Source: Notolepis coatsorum (taxonomy: Eukaryota > Chordata > Actinopteri > Aulopiformes > Paralepididae). From it: a DNA stretch of 64,000 nucleotides. The DNA lies in NCBI GenBank assembly GCA_963971535.1, contig OZ020598.1, positions 101,975,496 to 102,039,495 on the forward strand. Direction: 5' to 3'. The notes below the pieces were generated by a model. It was given only the letters and a program-made list of their open reading frames with translations. It made no database searches and had not been told where the DNA came from. Of the stretch, positions 11,464 through 23,000 are shown in pieces. Each line of letters starts with the position of its first letter. The stretch's first letter is position 1. The position numbers were made by a program, and so were the translations under genes.

Positions 11464-12255
11464 AGGTGGAAATCTCAAAGTGAGTAATTAAGAAAATAAA
11501 TCAAGTCCCAAAAACAGGACTACTCTCAATAAAGAGGTATAGTATACAAGTAAATAAGCCACAAGGACACCTCCTAATAAAGGAGTTTATATTGGAAAAA
11601 GTAAAACAATAAACCTCCACTAATGGAGTTTGTGTAGAATCACGTAGGTAGCCTAAAATAAGAATGACTACCATAAAGCTCAATTCTGAATCAGAGATCA
11701 GACTACACTTCAATATAATGAGCGTGACCAAAAGGACAGCCAACACTAGGAAATGAAAAAGCAGTTGACACTGCGATCTCCAAACTTAAATAGACTCCAC
11801 ATGGCCATAGGCACAGCTGCACTGCATCAGGTGCAATCAAGCCCACACACCTGCCGACCCATGAGGCAATTAACCACAGGGAACAGGGATTGACAGCTAT
11901 CCCACACAGAGAGGTGAAATAAAGCAAAAATAGACAGCTGTCCCTCACAGAAAGGTGAAATAATTCAAAAACCATGACACTTTGACTGTTAAACTGCACA
12001 ACTACAATGTGTATTTTATTGCTTGTATTTTTCTGTGTTTCTATGCTATGGTTTTTAATCTAAATTATTAAGACAAACCATCTACTGGCAAATACATGGC
12101 TGTAGTAAAAAATGGATGAATGCATGGGAAAAGCCTTTTTAATATCAAAGGGAAAAATAAGGTAATTTGTGTGAAACCCAGTTAACCCTTCGGGTGAACA
12201 TTACAACATCCTTCTCAAGTTGGGGACAGTGCACAAGTTCAAAACATACAACTTG
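11464..12255. other. Unassigned repeat-like sequence, possible minus-strand LTR
   Basis: From about 11467 to 11981 the minus strand begins TGTCATGG and contains repeated GGTGAAATAA/CACAGA motifs (two copies near 11908 and 11948), which is suggestive of an LTR. I found no target duplication or second copy. From 11982 to 12255 the sequence is AT-rich with nothing recognised. Confidence 0.25.
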
Positions 12256-12419
12256 ACAATTATTGTCCTTTATGTGCTTCTTAGATCTGTATTAAAATCA
12301 GTTTGATGGTCCTTGATGTGCTTCTTAGATCTGTATTCAAATCAGTTTGATGGTCCTTGATGTGCTCCTTAGATCTGTATTAAAATCAGTTTGATTGTCC
12401 TTGATGTACCTCTTAGATC
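12256..12419 (+). repeat. 44-bp minisatellite, left part
   Basis: Units of AGATCTGTATTAAAATCAG...TTGATGTGCTTCTT repeat about every 44 bp (roughly 3.7 copies). The array is interrupted after AGATC at 12419 and resumes at 13256. Confidence 0.9.
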
Positions 12420-13255
12420 TGTAAGGGTTCATCCTTTCCTGGCCAGGCTTCGCCTGCTGCTCCCTCCTCCCCACCTCTCCATGGACTTCCTCCACACCTG
12501 AACTTTGTGAACAGTTGTGCTCCGCTCAGAGACTATGCTCTACTGCCATCCTGTGGCCTAATTCAGTTGGTGCTGCACTGGGTGCTTCTCTGTTGTTTTG
12601 TATTTATGGATATCCTGGCTATCATCACTCATCTGCTGTCTGTGCATCTGTTGTCTGTGTTGTAATTATGATCAGTTTAGTGTTGTCTCAGTTTTTGTAT
12701 ATTTGATTCAGTCTGTTGTTCTAGTCTAGTCCAGTTTATTCCCCAGTGTGTTTTTGGCATTGTGTTCGGTTTTGCTCCCAGGTGTGTCTTGTTCCCAATT
12801 ACCCTCTTGTGTCAATCAGTGTGTGCATATCTGCCTTGTTTGCCAGTCTCTCTTTGTCGGTTCATAGTTTGGGTTCCCTGCTCATGTTTGGTGTTCTTGT
12901 TTGCTGTCTCTTTCTGTCAGTTACTCTGTTCCTGTGACTCCTTCCAGTACTTTGTAGTAAATGTTCTAGTGTTAGTTTTGTTTGTTTCCACCATTCTTTG
13001 TTTTCGTGTAAAGTTTGTCTAGTTTTGCTAGTGCTTTATTTGTAGTTAGTTTGAATTTTTCCATACCAGCTTTGCTGTGGTTTTTTGGTTCATGTTTTGT
13101 ATTTTGCTCTCTGCCAGCCATTTCTGTGCTATCCTTGTTTTGTTGCTCAAGAAAAGCATTATACTTTGACATTCACCCCTGGCTCCGTGTCTCGCTATTG
13201 CCTTCTCCTCGTCCTGTTCTGCATTTGGGTCCTCTGCCAACACTAATCCGTAACA
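12420..13255 (+). mobile_element. Solo LTR (Gypsy-like) with perfect 5-bp target duplication
   Basis: An 836-bp segment starts TGTAAGGGTTC and ends CCGTAACA, so it has TG...CA ends with a short TGT/ACA inversion. AGATC flanks it on both sides (12415-12419 and 13256-13260). It interrupts a 44-bp tandem repeat that is continuous once the segment is removed. The 3' part is pyrimidine-rich and ends TTTGGGTCCTC...CCGTAACA, as in fish Ty3/Gypsy LTRs. No internal coding region is present, as expected after LTR-LTR recombination. Confidence 0.88.
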
Positions 13256-13360
13256 AGATCTGTATTAAAATCAGTTTGATTGTCCTTGATGTGCTTCTTA
13301 GATCTGTATTAAAATCAGTTTGATTGTCCTTGATGTGCTTCTTAGATCTGTATTTACTTG
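13256..13360 (+). repeat. 44-bp minisatellite, right part
   Basis: Continuation of the 12256-12419 array after the solo LTR, about 2.3 more units. Confidence 0.9.
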
Positions 13361-14254
13361 ATGTTGTGAGATTGCTCCCTGTGGCTCGTCTGTCTACAGT
13401 GGCGTCAGCACCGGCGCGCTGAGGGGGAAGGCTATGGCCTAGAGGGAGAACAAATGGGGACATCTTCTCAAGATCAAATGATTTATTTTCTCCATATTGT
13501 GAATCAAAAGAGAATTATTCAACGTGTGCCCTGTTCACACTTCCTCTAGCTCTCTTTTTTTTGTTTTACCTCTGTCTCTCTCTCTGTCAGTTTCTCTCTG
13601 TCCCCCCTCCCTCCTTGCCCTACTCTCCTTTAAAAATCCCCTCGACTCAACATGTTTTTTTTATTCTTTATCTCGTCTTGGAGACTAGACGGATTGTTTT
13701 TTGTGCAGAACTAGTCACCAGAGCGCCATTTTCACATTACTTCCCTGGAGAGGGAGAAGCTCTTTGAAATTATTTGTTAAATTGACCTCAATGATCTAAT
13801 TTCTTGATCCTCCAATCGCAACTGTTGCTTCCCTCAGAAGAAGAGAGGGCGGGTTTGGGATGGGTCAATTGTGGCGCCTGCTGGCCATGAGCTATAGACC
13901 TGTTTGCTGTTTACAAACATACCGTATTCAAGCCAGTCAGCAACACCAACTGAGTCACGTGACTAAGTTGCCCCCTACCTGCGCGAGCTGCTGCGCTAAA
14001 GAAGTACGACGGGACCATGGCAGTCCCCTGACTAAAAGTAGTTTCAGACTAAAATGCCTGGATGTCATTTTGACAAATCGCCATGGCTTTTACATATCTA
14101 GCTTTGGCATGGATTGTTTAGATTGCGAGCAGCATGGTTAACACATGCAAATATATTGTAGTCTGCCACGTTGTTCTGACCAGGATTTATGTTCCTTTCT
14201 GCCCCGTGATGCGTGCGCACACTGAGTCTAACGTGGACAGCGAACCGGTCTATA
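13361..14254. other. Unassigned DNA
   Basis: CAGTGGCGTCAGCACC near 13397 resembles a hAT terminus, but no matching right end was found. The rest is CT-rich, then mixed sequence. The longest open frame (13860-14141) shows no domain and low-complexity codon use. Confidence 0.4.
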
Positions 14255-15089
14255 CAGTGGATATGGTAGTGGACTTCAGGCGGAAGGCAGCCCCCTCCAC
14301 CCCGATCATTCTGGGAGGCACCCCGGTGGCCTCTGTTGGGTCCTGCCGCTTCCTCGGCATGACACTCTCCCGGGACCTTAAATGGGAGCTGAACACCATT
14401 GTTCTCAATAAAAAGGCCCGGAAGAGGATGTTCTTCCTACGTCAGCTGAGGAAGTTCAGGCTGCCGAGGAATATGATGGTCCAGTTCTACACTGCCATCA
14501 TCCAGTCCATCCTCACCCTCTCCATCATCACCTGATTCCCTGCAGCCACGGTCAAAGACAAGGCCAAGCTGCAGCGGGTGATACGATCAGCGGAGAGGGT
14601 GATCGGCTGCCCCCTTCCCTCCCTCGAGTCCCTACATTCCACCAGGGCCTTGAGGAGGGCGAGGAAGATCATGGCAGACCCTGCCCACCCGGGTCACGGC
14701 CTCTTCATCATGCTCCCCCACGGCAGGCGGCTACGGCTGCCCAAGACATTAATGTCCCGCCATAGACTCAGCTTCTTCCCCTCAGCAGCTCGCCTGGTAA
14801 ACGAGTCAGGTGTCCCCCTGCCCGCCCGCCCCCCCTCTATGGCGAGCTGCTAGGGCTGGACCTCTGGACTTGAACTGTGCTGCACTGTATCCATGTCCCC
14901 TACCACTGAACTTTACTGTCTTATTGTTGTCTCACTGTTCTGTCCTGTTTTGCACTTATTTATGTATCATTATTATTATTATGTTGTTTCTATTTGTAAA
15001 AAAATCAATCATGCACTGAAACGTCAAATCACGTTCCATTTGTACCTGTACAATATGGTGAATAAAGAAATCTGAATCTGAATCTGTGT
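14255..15089 (+). mobile_element. 5'-truncated LINE copy (Rex/L2-type), C-terminal ORF and complete 3' end
   Basis: Coding sequence runs from a VVDFRRKAAPSTP segment through LGGTPVASVGSCRFLGMTL, RKFRLPRNMMVQFYTAII and SFFPSAARLVNES. One in-frame TGA follows SIIT (14533-14535). The 3' UTR ends with AATAAAG and a CTGAAT-type hexamer tail near 15070-15089. The antisense copy at 7044-9172 is the same family. Typical of a 5'-truncated LINE insertion. Clade call is tentative. Confidence 0.82.
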
Positions 15090-15264
15090 TTTCAGTACAC
15101 CTCCAATAAGCATTTGTTTGAAACAGTTATGGATATCAAATTCAACCAAATAAATCTTTTTTAAATGGGTGAAATTCTGCTATATTTAGGGCACTGAAAT
15201 ATTGTTATGATATTAAAGTATGTAATCCATACTCAGCTTTCAGTGTAAGTGGCTGGCCTCTTAA

Positions 15265-16201
15265 CCCTTTGATCGCCGGGGTTAAATTCATAATTTACCA
15301 TCCCTCGCCAGCCCGATTTAACATGGAGAAGTTCCCCTTCTTTGCAGGGCTATAACTTTTTAAATTGTATTGCTAAATTGACATTACCATGGCCCATTCA
15401 AAGTCCTATATCTATTGTTCAGGGTGTAGCAACGTTATACTTTTTCATTCACATATTCATACTAAAATACGGTCTAAAGTATAAGTATGTTTTTATCGTT
15501 TTCTGCAGCTTTCTCCAGAACGTGATTTATAGCCCTAAATGCATTATATTGATGATTGTATACAGTTTGATAACAATCGGCGCGAGATAAAAAATGTCAA
15601 CTGGACGTGGTTCTAGAAGTTACTACGTATGATCTGATGTTGACCGGATGGGCGGGGGGTCGTTTATAATTCCGTGGGCAACATTATATCATTCATCTAG
15701 TGTGGGTGATATGATCATTAGAGCAGTTAGTATAGAAGACATTAAAAAATAACGCTGAAACTCACCGTAGGTTCCTCTCGCCGTTGGGAGATGAGCGTGG
15801 AATAGAATTTTTTCTATTATGGGATGTCGAAATATCCTATCCATTAACAGGTTGTATAATAGTATATACGTCCAAATCATGTTGTTTATCGAGTTATTGG
15901 CAACGGATCGCTATCCATTGTGTCGAGCTAGAGTCCCGGGACCTATAGCGAGTGATCGGACCAAATTGAAATGAGCACCAGCTTCCACTTCCTGTTTCTT
16001 CCCTGGGCGATCAGGCCGATCGGCCACCAGATGGCGCTCTTGAACCGTTAGAGAGTTGACAGGGGCTCACCAGTACATATAATGTCTCCGGGGGAGAAAT
16101 ATGATTTTTGAAATATTGATATCAAAGACGCTGTCCAGCGTCATCGGCAGAATGAGCATGGCGGGGAATGACGTGTTTCAGCGTCAACGGCGATTAAAGG
16201 G
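15265..16201. mobile_element. piggyBac-like non-autonomous transposon between TTAA sites
   Basis: TTAA (15261-15264) precedes CCCTTTGATCGCCG, and the right end is its inverse CGGCGATTAAAGGG followed by TTAA (16202-16205). TTAA target sites with CCC(T)-starting terminal repeats are the piggyBac signature. The 937-bp interior has no transposase frame, so it would depend on enzyme supplied in trans. Confidence 0.82.
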
Positions 16202-16205
16202 TTAA

Positions 16206-16822
16206 GGAAGAAACACACACACACACACACACCACTAAATTGTCCCACAGGACAGTGGCTCCACTACTCTAAATAATTAAAAACACTGCAAAAAGACAGT
16301 GTCCTGGGTCCTTTGAGAGGTTTTTGAGATATTCCAAACTTTTCCTTATCTTTTATATGCAGCCTTGTGCTGAGGCAGAGAGAGATTCCATACTCTCACC
16401 CAAACTCCAGCGTCTGTAGCACCCATTTCAAAGAGAGAGAGAGAGAGAGAGAGAGAGTCTGAAACATGTCTAGGGTCTCCAGCCTTTAGACAGTCAGAAC
16501 GAGCCTCTTGCCAACTTCCTCTGAACTTTCAAAGGACTGAATGGGAATGTTTTGAGAAAGAAAGAAATTGTCAATGCGACATGGTTAAATAAATTCATAT
16601 GTTCCATTCCTGCAGCAGCCTATCCCTGTCGATGTGTCCCTGAGCAAACGGTAGAAACCCATACTAACTCAAGTCAGCTGAAGAGGTGGATAAACAATTT
16701 CACTAATAAACTGGTTGGTTTTCACCTGCATCCCTGTTGTGTGAAGAAGATACGTCTGTCTGCCTGCCTGTCTTGTCTTTTAATTTGTGTTTGTGTGTGT
16801 TTGTCTGTCCATGTTTGTCAGA
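16206..16822. other. Unassigned DNA with short microsatellites
   Basis: Contains an AC tract (16214-16233) and a GA tract (16431-16458). A 109-codon open frame (16552-16881) has a Cys-containing N-terminal half, but it overlaps a LINE tail and shows no domain that I recognise. Confidence 0.4.
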
Positions 16823-17070
16823 TAGGGGATAAGATAAGTTGTTCCTTTATTAATCCCCTTGGGGAAATGCAGGTGTCATAGCAGCGCGGGGGAGGGGAAT
16901 GATGATGGTACAGGCAGGGTAATAAAAATGACAATAAAATATAGATAATACAAATAGCAGAGTAAAGAACAAGATACAATATGAATACAAAATAAAGAGT
17001 AAAAAAATATAAGTCTGCTTAGTCGGACGGGTGAGACATATGTTACTCTATTGATAATACGTCTGGCTGA
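16823..17070 (-). mobile_element. LINE 3' UTR and tail, minus strand
   Basis: Read on the minus strand it ends CCCCAAGGGGATTAATAAAGG followed by a TTATC-rich tail. This matches the plus-strand LINE tail at 28856-28924 (CCCCAAGGGGATCAATAAAGG...TTATCTTATCTTA). It lies directly downstream, in minus-strand sense, of the 41-bp array and probably belongs to the same LINE copy as 24084-25530. Confidence 0.7.
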
Positions 17071-20000
17071 ACGTGCTTCTCATCTTGACTACTGTAGCTC
17101 ATCGTAGAGGGGTGGGAGGGGTTCTCATCTTGACTAGCTCCTCGTAGAGGGGGTGTGAGGGGTTCTCATCTTGACTAGCTCCTCGTAGAGGGGGTGGGAG
17201 GGGTTCTCATCTTGACTAGCTCATCGTAGAGGGGGTGGGAGGGGTTCTCATCTTGACTAGCTCCTCGTAGAGGGGGTGGGAGGGGTTCTCATATTGACTA
17301 GCTCCTCGTAGAGGGGGTGGGAGGGGTTCTCATCTTGACTAGCTCATCGTTGAGGGGGTGGGAGGGGTTCTCATCTTGACTAGCTCCTCGTAGAGGGGGT
17401 GGGAGGGGTTCTCATGTTGACTAGCTCATCGTAGAGGGGGTGGGAGGGGTTCTCATGTTGACTAGCTCATCGTAGAGGGGGTGGGAGGGGTTCTCATCTT
17501 GACTAGCTCATCGTACAGGGGGTGGGAGGGGGTCTCATCTTGACTAGCTCATCGTAGAGGGGGTGGGAGGGGTTCTCATGTTGACTAGCTCATCGTAGAG
17601 AGGGTGGGAGGGGTTCTCATCTTGACTAGCTCATCATAGAGGGGGTGGGAGGGGTTCTCATGTTGACTAGCTCATCGTAGAGGGGGTGGGAGGGGTTCTC
17701 ATCTTAACTAGCTCCTCGTAGAGGGGGTGGGAGGGGTTCTCATCTTGACTAGCTCCTGTAAGAGGGGGTGGGAGGGGTTCTCATCTTGACTAGCTCATCG
17801 GAGAGGGGGTGGGAGGGGTTCTCATCTTGACTAGCTCCTGTAAGAGGGGGTGGGAGGGGTTCTCATGTTGACTAGCTCATCGTAGAGGGGGTGGGAGGGG
17901 TTCTCATCTTGACTATCTCCTCGTAGAGGGGGTGGGAGGGGTTCTCATCCTGACTACTGTAGCTCCTCGTAGAGGGGGTGGGAGGGGTTCTCATCTTGAC
18001 TAGCTCATCGTAGAGGGGGTGGGAGGGGTTCTCATCTTGACTAGCTCCTCGTAGAGGAGGTGGGAGGGGTTCTCATCTTGACTAGCTCCTCGTAGAGGGG
18101 GTGGGAGGGGTTCTCATGTTGACTAGCTCCTCGTAGAGGGGGTGGGAGGGGGTCTCATCTTGACTAGCTCATCGTAGAGGGGGTGGGAGGGGTTCTCATG
18201 TTGACTAGCTCATCGTAGAGAGGGTGGGAGGGGTTCTCATCTTGACTAGCTCATCGTAGAGGGGGTGGGAGGGGTTCTCATCTTAACTAGCTCCTCGTAG
18301 AGGGGGTGGGAGGGGTTCTCATCTTGACTAGCTCCTGTAAGAGGGGGTGGGAGGGGTTCTCATCTTGACTAGCTCATCGGAGAGGGGGTGGGAGGGGTTC
18401 TCATCTTGACTAGCTCCTGTAAGAGGGGGTGGGAGGGGTTCTCATGTTGACTAGCTCATCGTAGAGGGGGTGGGAGGGGTTCTCATCTTGACTACTGTAG
18501 CTCCTCGTAGAGGGGGTGGGAGGGGTTCTCATCTTGACTAGCTCCTCGTAGAGGAGGTGGGAGGGGTTCTCATCTTGACTAGCTCCTCGTAGAGGGGGTG
18601 GGAGGGGTTCTCATCTTGACTAGCTCCTCGTAGAGGGGGTGGGAGGGGTTCTCATCTTGACTAGCTCCTCGTAGAGGGGGTGGGAGGGGTTCTCATCTTG
18701 ACTAGCTCATTGTAGAGGGGGTGGGAGGGGTTCTCATCTTGACTAGCTCCTCGTAGAGGGGGTGGGAGGGGTTCTCATCTTGACTAGCTCATTGTAGAGG
18801 GGGTGGGAGGGGTTCTCATCTTGACTAGCTCCTCGTAGAGGGGGTGGGAGGGGTTCTCATCTTGACTAGCTCCTCATAGAGGGGGTGGGAGGGGTTCTCA
18901 TCTTGACTAGCTCCTCTTAGAGGGGGTGGGAGGGGTTCTCATGTTGACTAGCTCATCGTAGTGGGGGTGGGAGGGGTTCTCATCTTGACTAGCTCCTTAT
19001 AGAGGGGGTGGGAGGGATTCTCATCTTGACTAGCTCATCGTAGAGGGGGTGGGAGGGGTTCTCATCTTGAATAGCTCATCGTAGAGGGGGTGGGAGGGGT
19101 TCTCATCTTGACTAGCTCCTCGTAGAGGGGGTGGGAGGGGTTCTCATGTTGAGTAGCTCCTCGTAGAGGGGGTGGGTGGGGTTCTCATCTTGACTAGCTC
19201 ATCGTAGAGGGGGTGGGAGGGGTTCTCATGTTGACTAGCTCATCGTAGAGGGGGTGGGAGGGGTTCTCATCTTGACTAGCTCCTCGTAGAGGGGGTGGGA
19301 GGGGTTCTCATCTTGACTATCTCATCATAGAGGGGGTGGGAGGGGTTCTCATCTTGACTAGCTCCTCGTAGAGGGGGTGGGAGGGGTTCTCATCTTGACT
19401 AGCTCCTCGTAGAGGGGGTTGGAGGGATTCTCGTGTTGACTAGCTCATCGTAGAGGGGGTGGGAGGGGTTCTCGTCTTGACTAGCTCCTCATAGAGGGGG
19501 TGGGAGGGGTTCTCATCTTGACTAGCTGATCGTAGAGGGGGTGGGAGGGGTTCTCATCTTGACTAGCTCCTCATAGAGGGGTGGGAGGGGTTCTCATCTT
19601 GACTAGCCCATTGTATACGGGGTGGGAGGGGTTCTCATCTTGACTAGCTCATCGTTGAGGGGGTGGGAGGGGTTCTCATCTTGACTAGCTCATCGTAGAG
19701 GGGGTGGGATGGGTTCTCATGTTGACTAGCTCATCGTAGAGGGGGTGGGAGGGGTTCTCATCTTGACTAGCTCATCGTAGAGGGGGTGGGAGGGGTTCTC
19801 ATCTTGACTAGCTCCTGTAAGAGGGGGTGGGAGGGGTTCTCATCTTGACTAGCTCATCGGAGAGGGGGTGGGAGGGGTTCTCATCTTGACTAGCTCCTGT
19901 AAGAGGGGGTGGGAGGGGTTCTCATGTTGACTAGCTCATCGTAGAGGGGGTGGGAGGGGTTCTCATCTTGACTATCTCCTCGTAGAGGGGGTGGGAGGGG

Positions 20001-23000
20001 TTCTCATCCTGACTACTGTAGCTCCTCGTAGAGGGGGTGGGAGGGGTTCTCATCTTGACTAGCTCATCGTAGAGGGGGTGGGAGGGGTTCTCATCTTGAC
20101 TAGCTCCTCGTAGAGGAGGTGGGAGGGGTTCTCATCTTGACTAGCTCCTCGTAGAGGGGGTGGGAGGGGTTCTCATGTTGACTAGCTCCTCGTAGAGGGG
20201 GTGGGAGGGGGTCTCATCTTGACTAGCTCATCGTAGAGGGGGTGGGAGGGGTTCTCATGTTGACTAGCTCATCGTAGAGAGGGTGGGAGGGGTTCTCATC
20301 TTGACTAGCTCATCGTAGAGGGGGTGGGAGGGGTTCTCATCTTAACTAGCTCCTCGTAGAGGGGGTGGGAGGGGTTCTCATCTTGACTAGCTCCTGTAAG
20401 AGGGGGTGGGAGGGGTTCTCATCTTGACTAGCTCATCGGAGAGGGGGTGGGAGGGGTTCTCATCTTGACTAGCTCCTGTAAGAGGGGGTGGGAGGGGTTC
20501 TCATGTTGACTAGCTCATCGTAGAGGGGGTGGGAGGGGTTCTCATCTTGACTACTGTAGCTCCTCGTAGAGGGGGTGGGAGGGGTTCTCATCTTGACTAG
20601 CTCCTCGTAGAGGAGGTGGGAGGGGTTCTCATCTTGACTAGCTCCTCGTAGAGGGGGTGGGAGGGGTTCTCATCTTGACTAGCTCCTCGTAGAGGGGGTG
20701 GGAGGGGTTCTCATCTTGACTAGCTCCTCGTAGAGGGGGTGGGAGGGGTTCTCATCTTGACTAGCTCATTGTAGAGGGGGTGGGAGGGGTTCTCATCTTG
20801 ACTAGCTCATCGTTGAGGGGGTGGGAGGGGTTCTCATCTTGACTAGCTCATCGTAGAGGGGGTGGGATGGGTTCTCATGTTGACTAGCTCATCGTAGAGG
20901 GGGTGGGAGGGGTTCTCATCTTGACTAGCTCATCGTAGAGGGGGTGGGAGGGGTTCTCATCTTGACTAGCTCCTGTAAGAGGGGGTGGGAGGGGTTCTCA
21001 TCTTGACTAGCTCATCGGAGAGGGGGTGGGAGGGGTTCTCATCTTGACTAGCTCCTGTAAGAGGGGGTGGGAGGGGTTCTCATGTTGACTAGCTCATCGT
21101 AGAGGGGGTGGGAGGGGTTCTCATCTTGACTATCTCCTCGTAGAGGGGGTGGGAGGGGTTCTCATCCTGACTACTGTAGCTCCTCGTAGAGGGGGTGGGA
21201 GGGGTTCTCATCTTGACTAGCTCATCGTAGAGGGGGTGGGAGGGGTTCTCATCTTGACTAGCTCCTCGTAGAGGAGGTGGGAGGGGTTCTCATCTTGACT
21301 AGCTCCTCGTAGAGGGGGTGGGAGGGGTTCTCATGTTGACTAGCTCCTCGTAGAGGGGGTGGGAGGGGGTCTCATCTTGACTAGCTCATCGTAGAGGGGG
21401 TGGGAGGGGTTCTCATGTTGACTAGCTCATCGTAGAGAGGGTGGGAGGGGTTCTCATCTTGACTAGCTCATCGTAGAGGGGGTGGGAGGGGTTCTCATCT
21501 TAACTAGCTCCTCGTAGAGGGGGTGGGAGGGGTTCTCATCTTGACTAGCTCCTGTAAGAGGGGGTGGGAGGGGTTCTCATCTTGACTAGCTCATCGGAGA
21601 GGGGGTGGGAGGGGTTCTCATCTTGACTAGCTCCTGTAAGAGGGGGTGGGAGGGGTTCTCATGTTGACTAGCTCATCGTAGAGGGGGTGGGAGGGGTTCT
21701 CATCTTGACTACTGTAGCTCCTCGTAGAGGGGGTGGGAGGGGTTCTCATCTTGACTAGCTCCTCGTAGAGGAGGTGGGAGGGGTTCTCATCTTGACTAGC
21801 TCCTCGTAGAGGGGGTGGGAGGGGTTCTCATCTTGACTAGCTCCTCGTAGAGGGGGTGGGAGGGGTTCTCATCTTGACTAGCTCCTCGTAGAGGGGGTGG
21901 GAGGGGTTCTCATCTTGACTAGCTCATTGTAGAGGGGGTGGGAGGGGTTCTCATCTTGACTAGCTCCTCGTAGAGGGGGTGGGAGGGGTTCTCATCTTGA
22001 CTAGCTCATTGTAGAGGGGGTGGGAGGGGTTCTCATCTTGACTAGCTCCTCGTAGAGGGGGTGGGAGGGGTTCTCATCTTGACTAGCTCCTCATAGAGGG
22101 GGTGGGAGGGGTTCTCATCTTGACTAGCTCCTCTTAGAGGGGGTGGGAGGGGTTCTCATGTTGACTAGCTCATCGTAGTGGGGGTGGGAGGGGTTCTCAT
22201 CTTGACTAGCTCCTTATAGAGGGGGTGGGAGGGATTCTCATCTTGACTAGCTCATCGTAGAGGGGGTGGGAGGGGTTCTCATCTTGAATAGCTCATCGTA
22301 GAGGGGGTGGGAGGGGTTCTCATCTTGACTAGCTCCTCGTAGAGGGGGTGGGAGGGGTTCTCATGTTGAGTAGCTCCTCGTAGAGGGGGTGGGAGGGGTT
22401 CTCATCTTGACTAGCTCATCGTAGAGGGGGTGGGAGGGGTTCTCATGTTGACTAGCTCATCGTAGAGGGGGTGGGAGGGGTTCTCATCTTGACTAGCTCC
22501 TCGTAGAGGGGGTGGGAGGGGTTCTCATCTTGACTATCTCATCATAGAGGGGGTGGGAGGGGTTCTCATCTTGACTAGCTCCTCGTAGAGGGGGTGGGAG
22601 GGGTTCTCATCTTGACTAGCTCCTCGTAGAGGGGGTTGGAGGGATTCTCGTGTTGACTAGCTCATCGTAGAGGGGGTGGGAGGGGTTCTCGTCTTGACTA
22701 GCTCCTCATAGAGGGGGTGGGAGGGGTTCTCATCTTGACTAGCTGATCGTAGAGGGGGTGGGAGGGGTTCTCATCTTGACTAGCTCCTCATAGAGGGGTG
22801 GGAGGGGTTCTCATCTTGACTAGCCCATTGTATACGGGGTGGGAGGGGTTCTCATCTTGACTAGCTCATCGTTGAGGGGGTGGGAGGGGTTCTCATCTTG
22901 ACTAGCTCATCGTAGAGGGGGTGGGATGGGTTCTCATGTTGACTAGCTCATCGTAGAGGGGGTGGGAGGGGTTCTCATCTTGACTAGCTCATCGTAGAGG

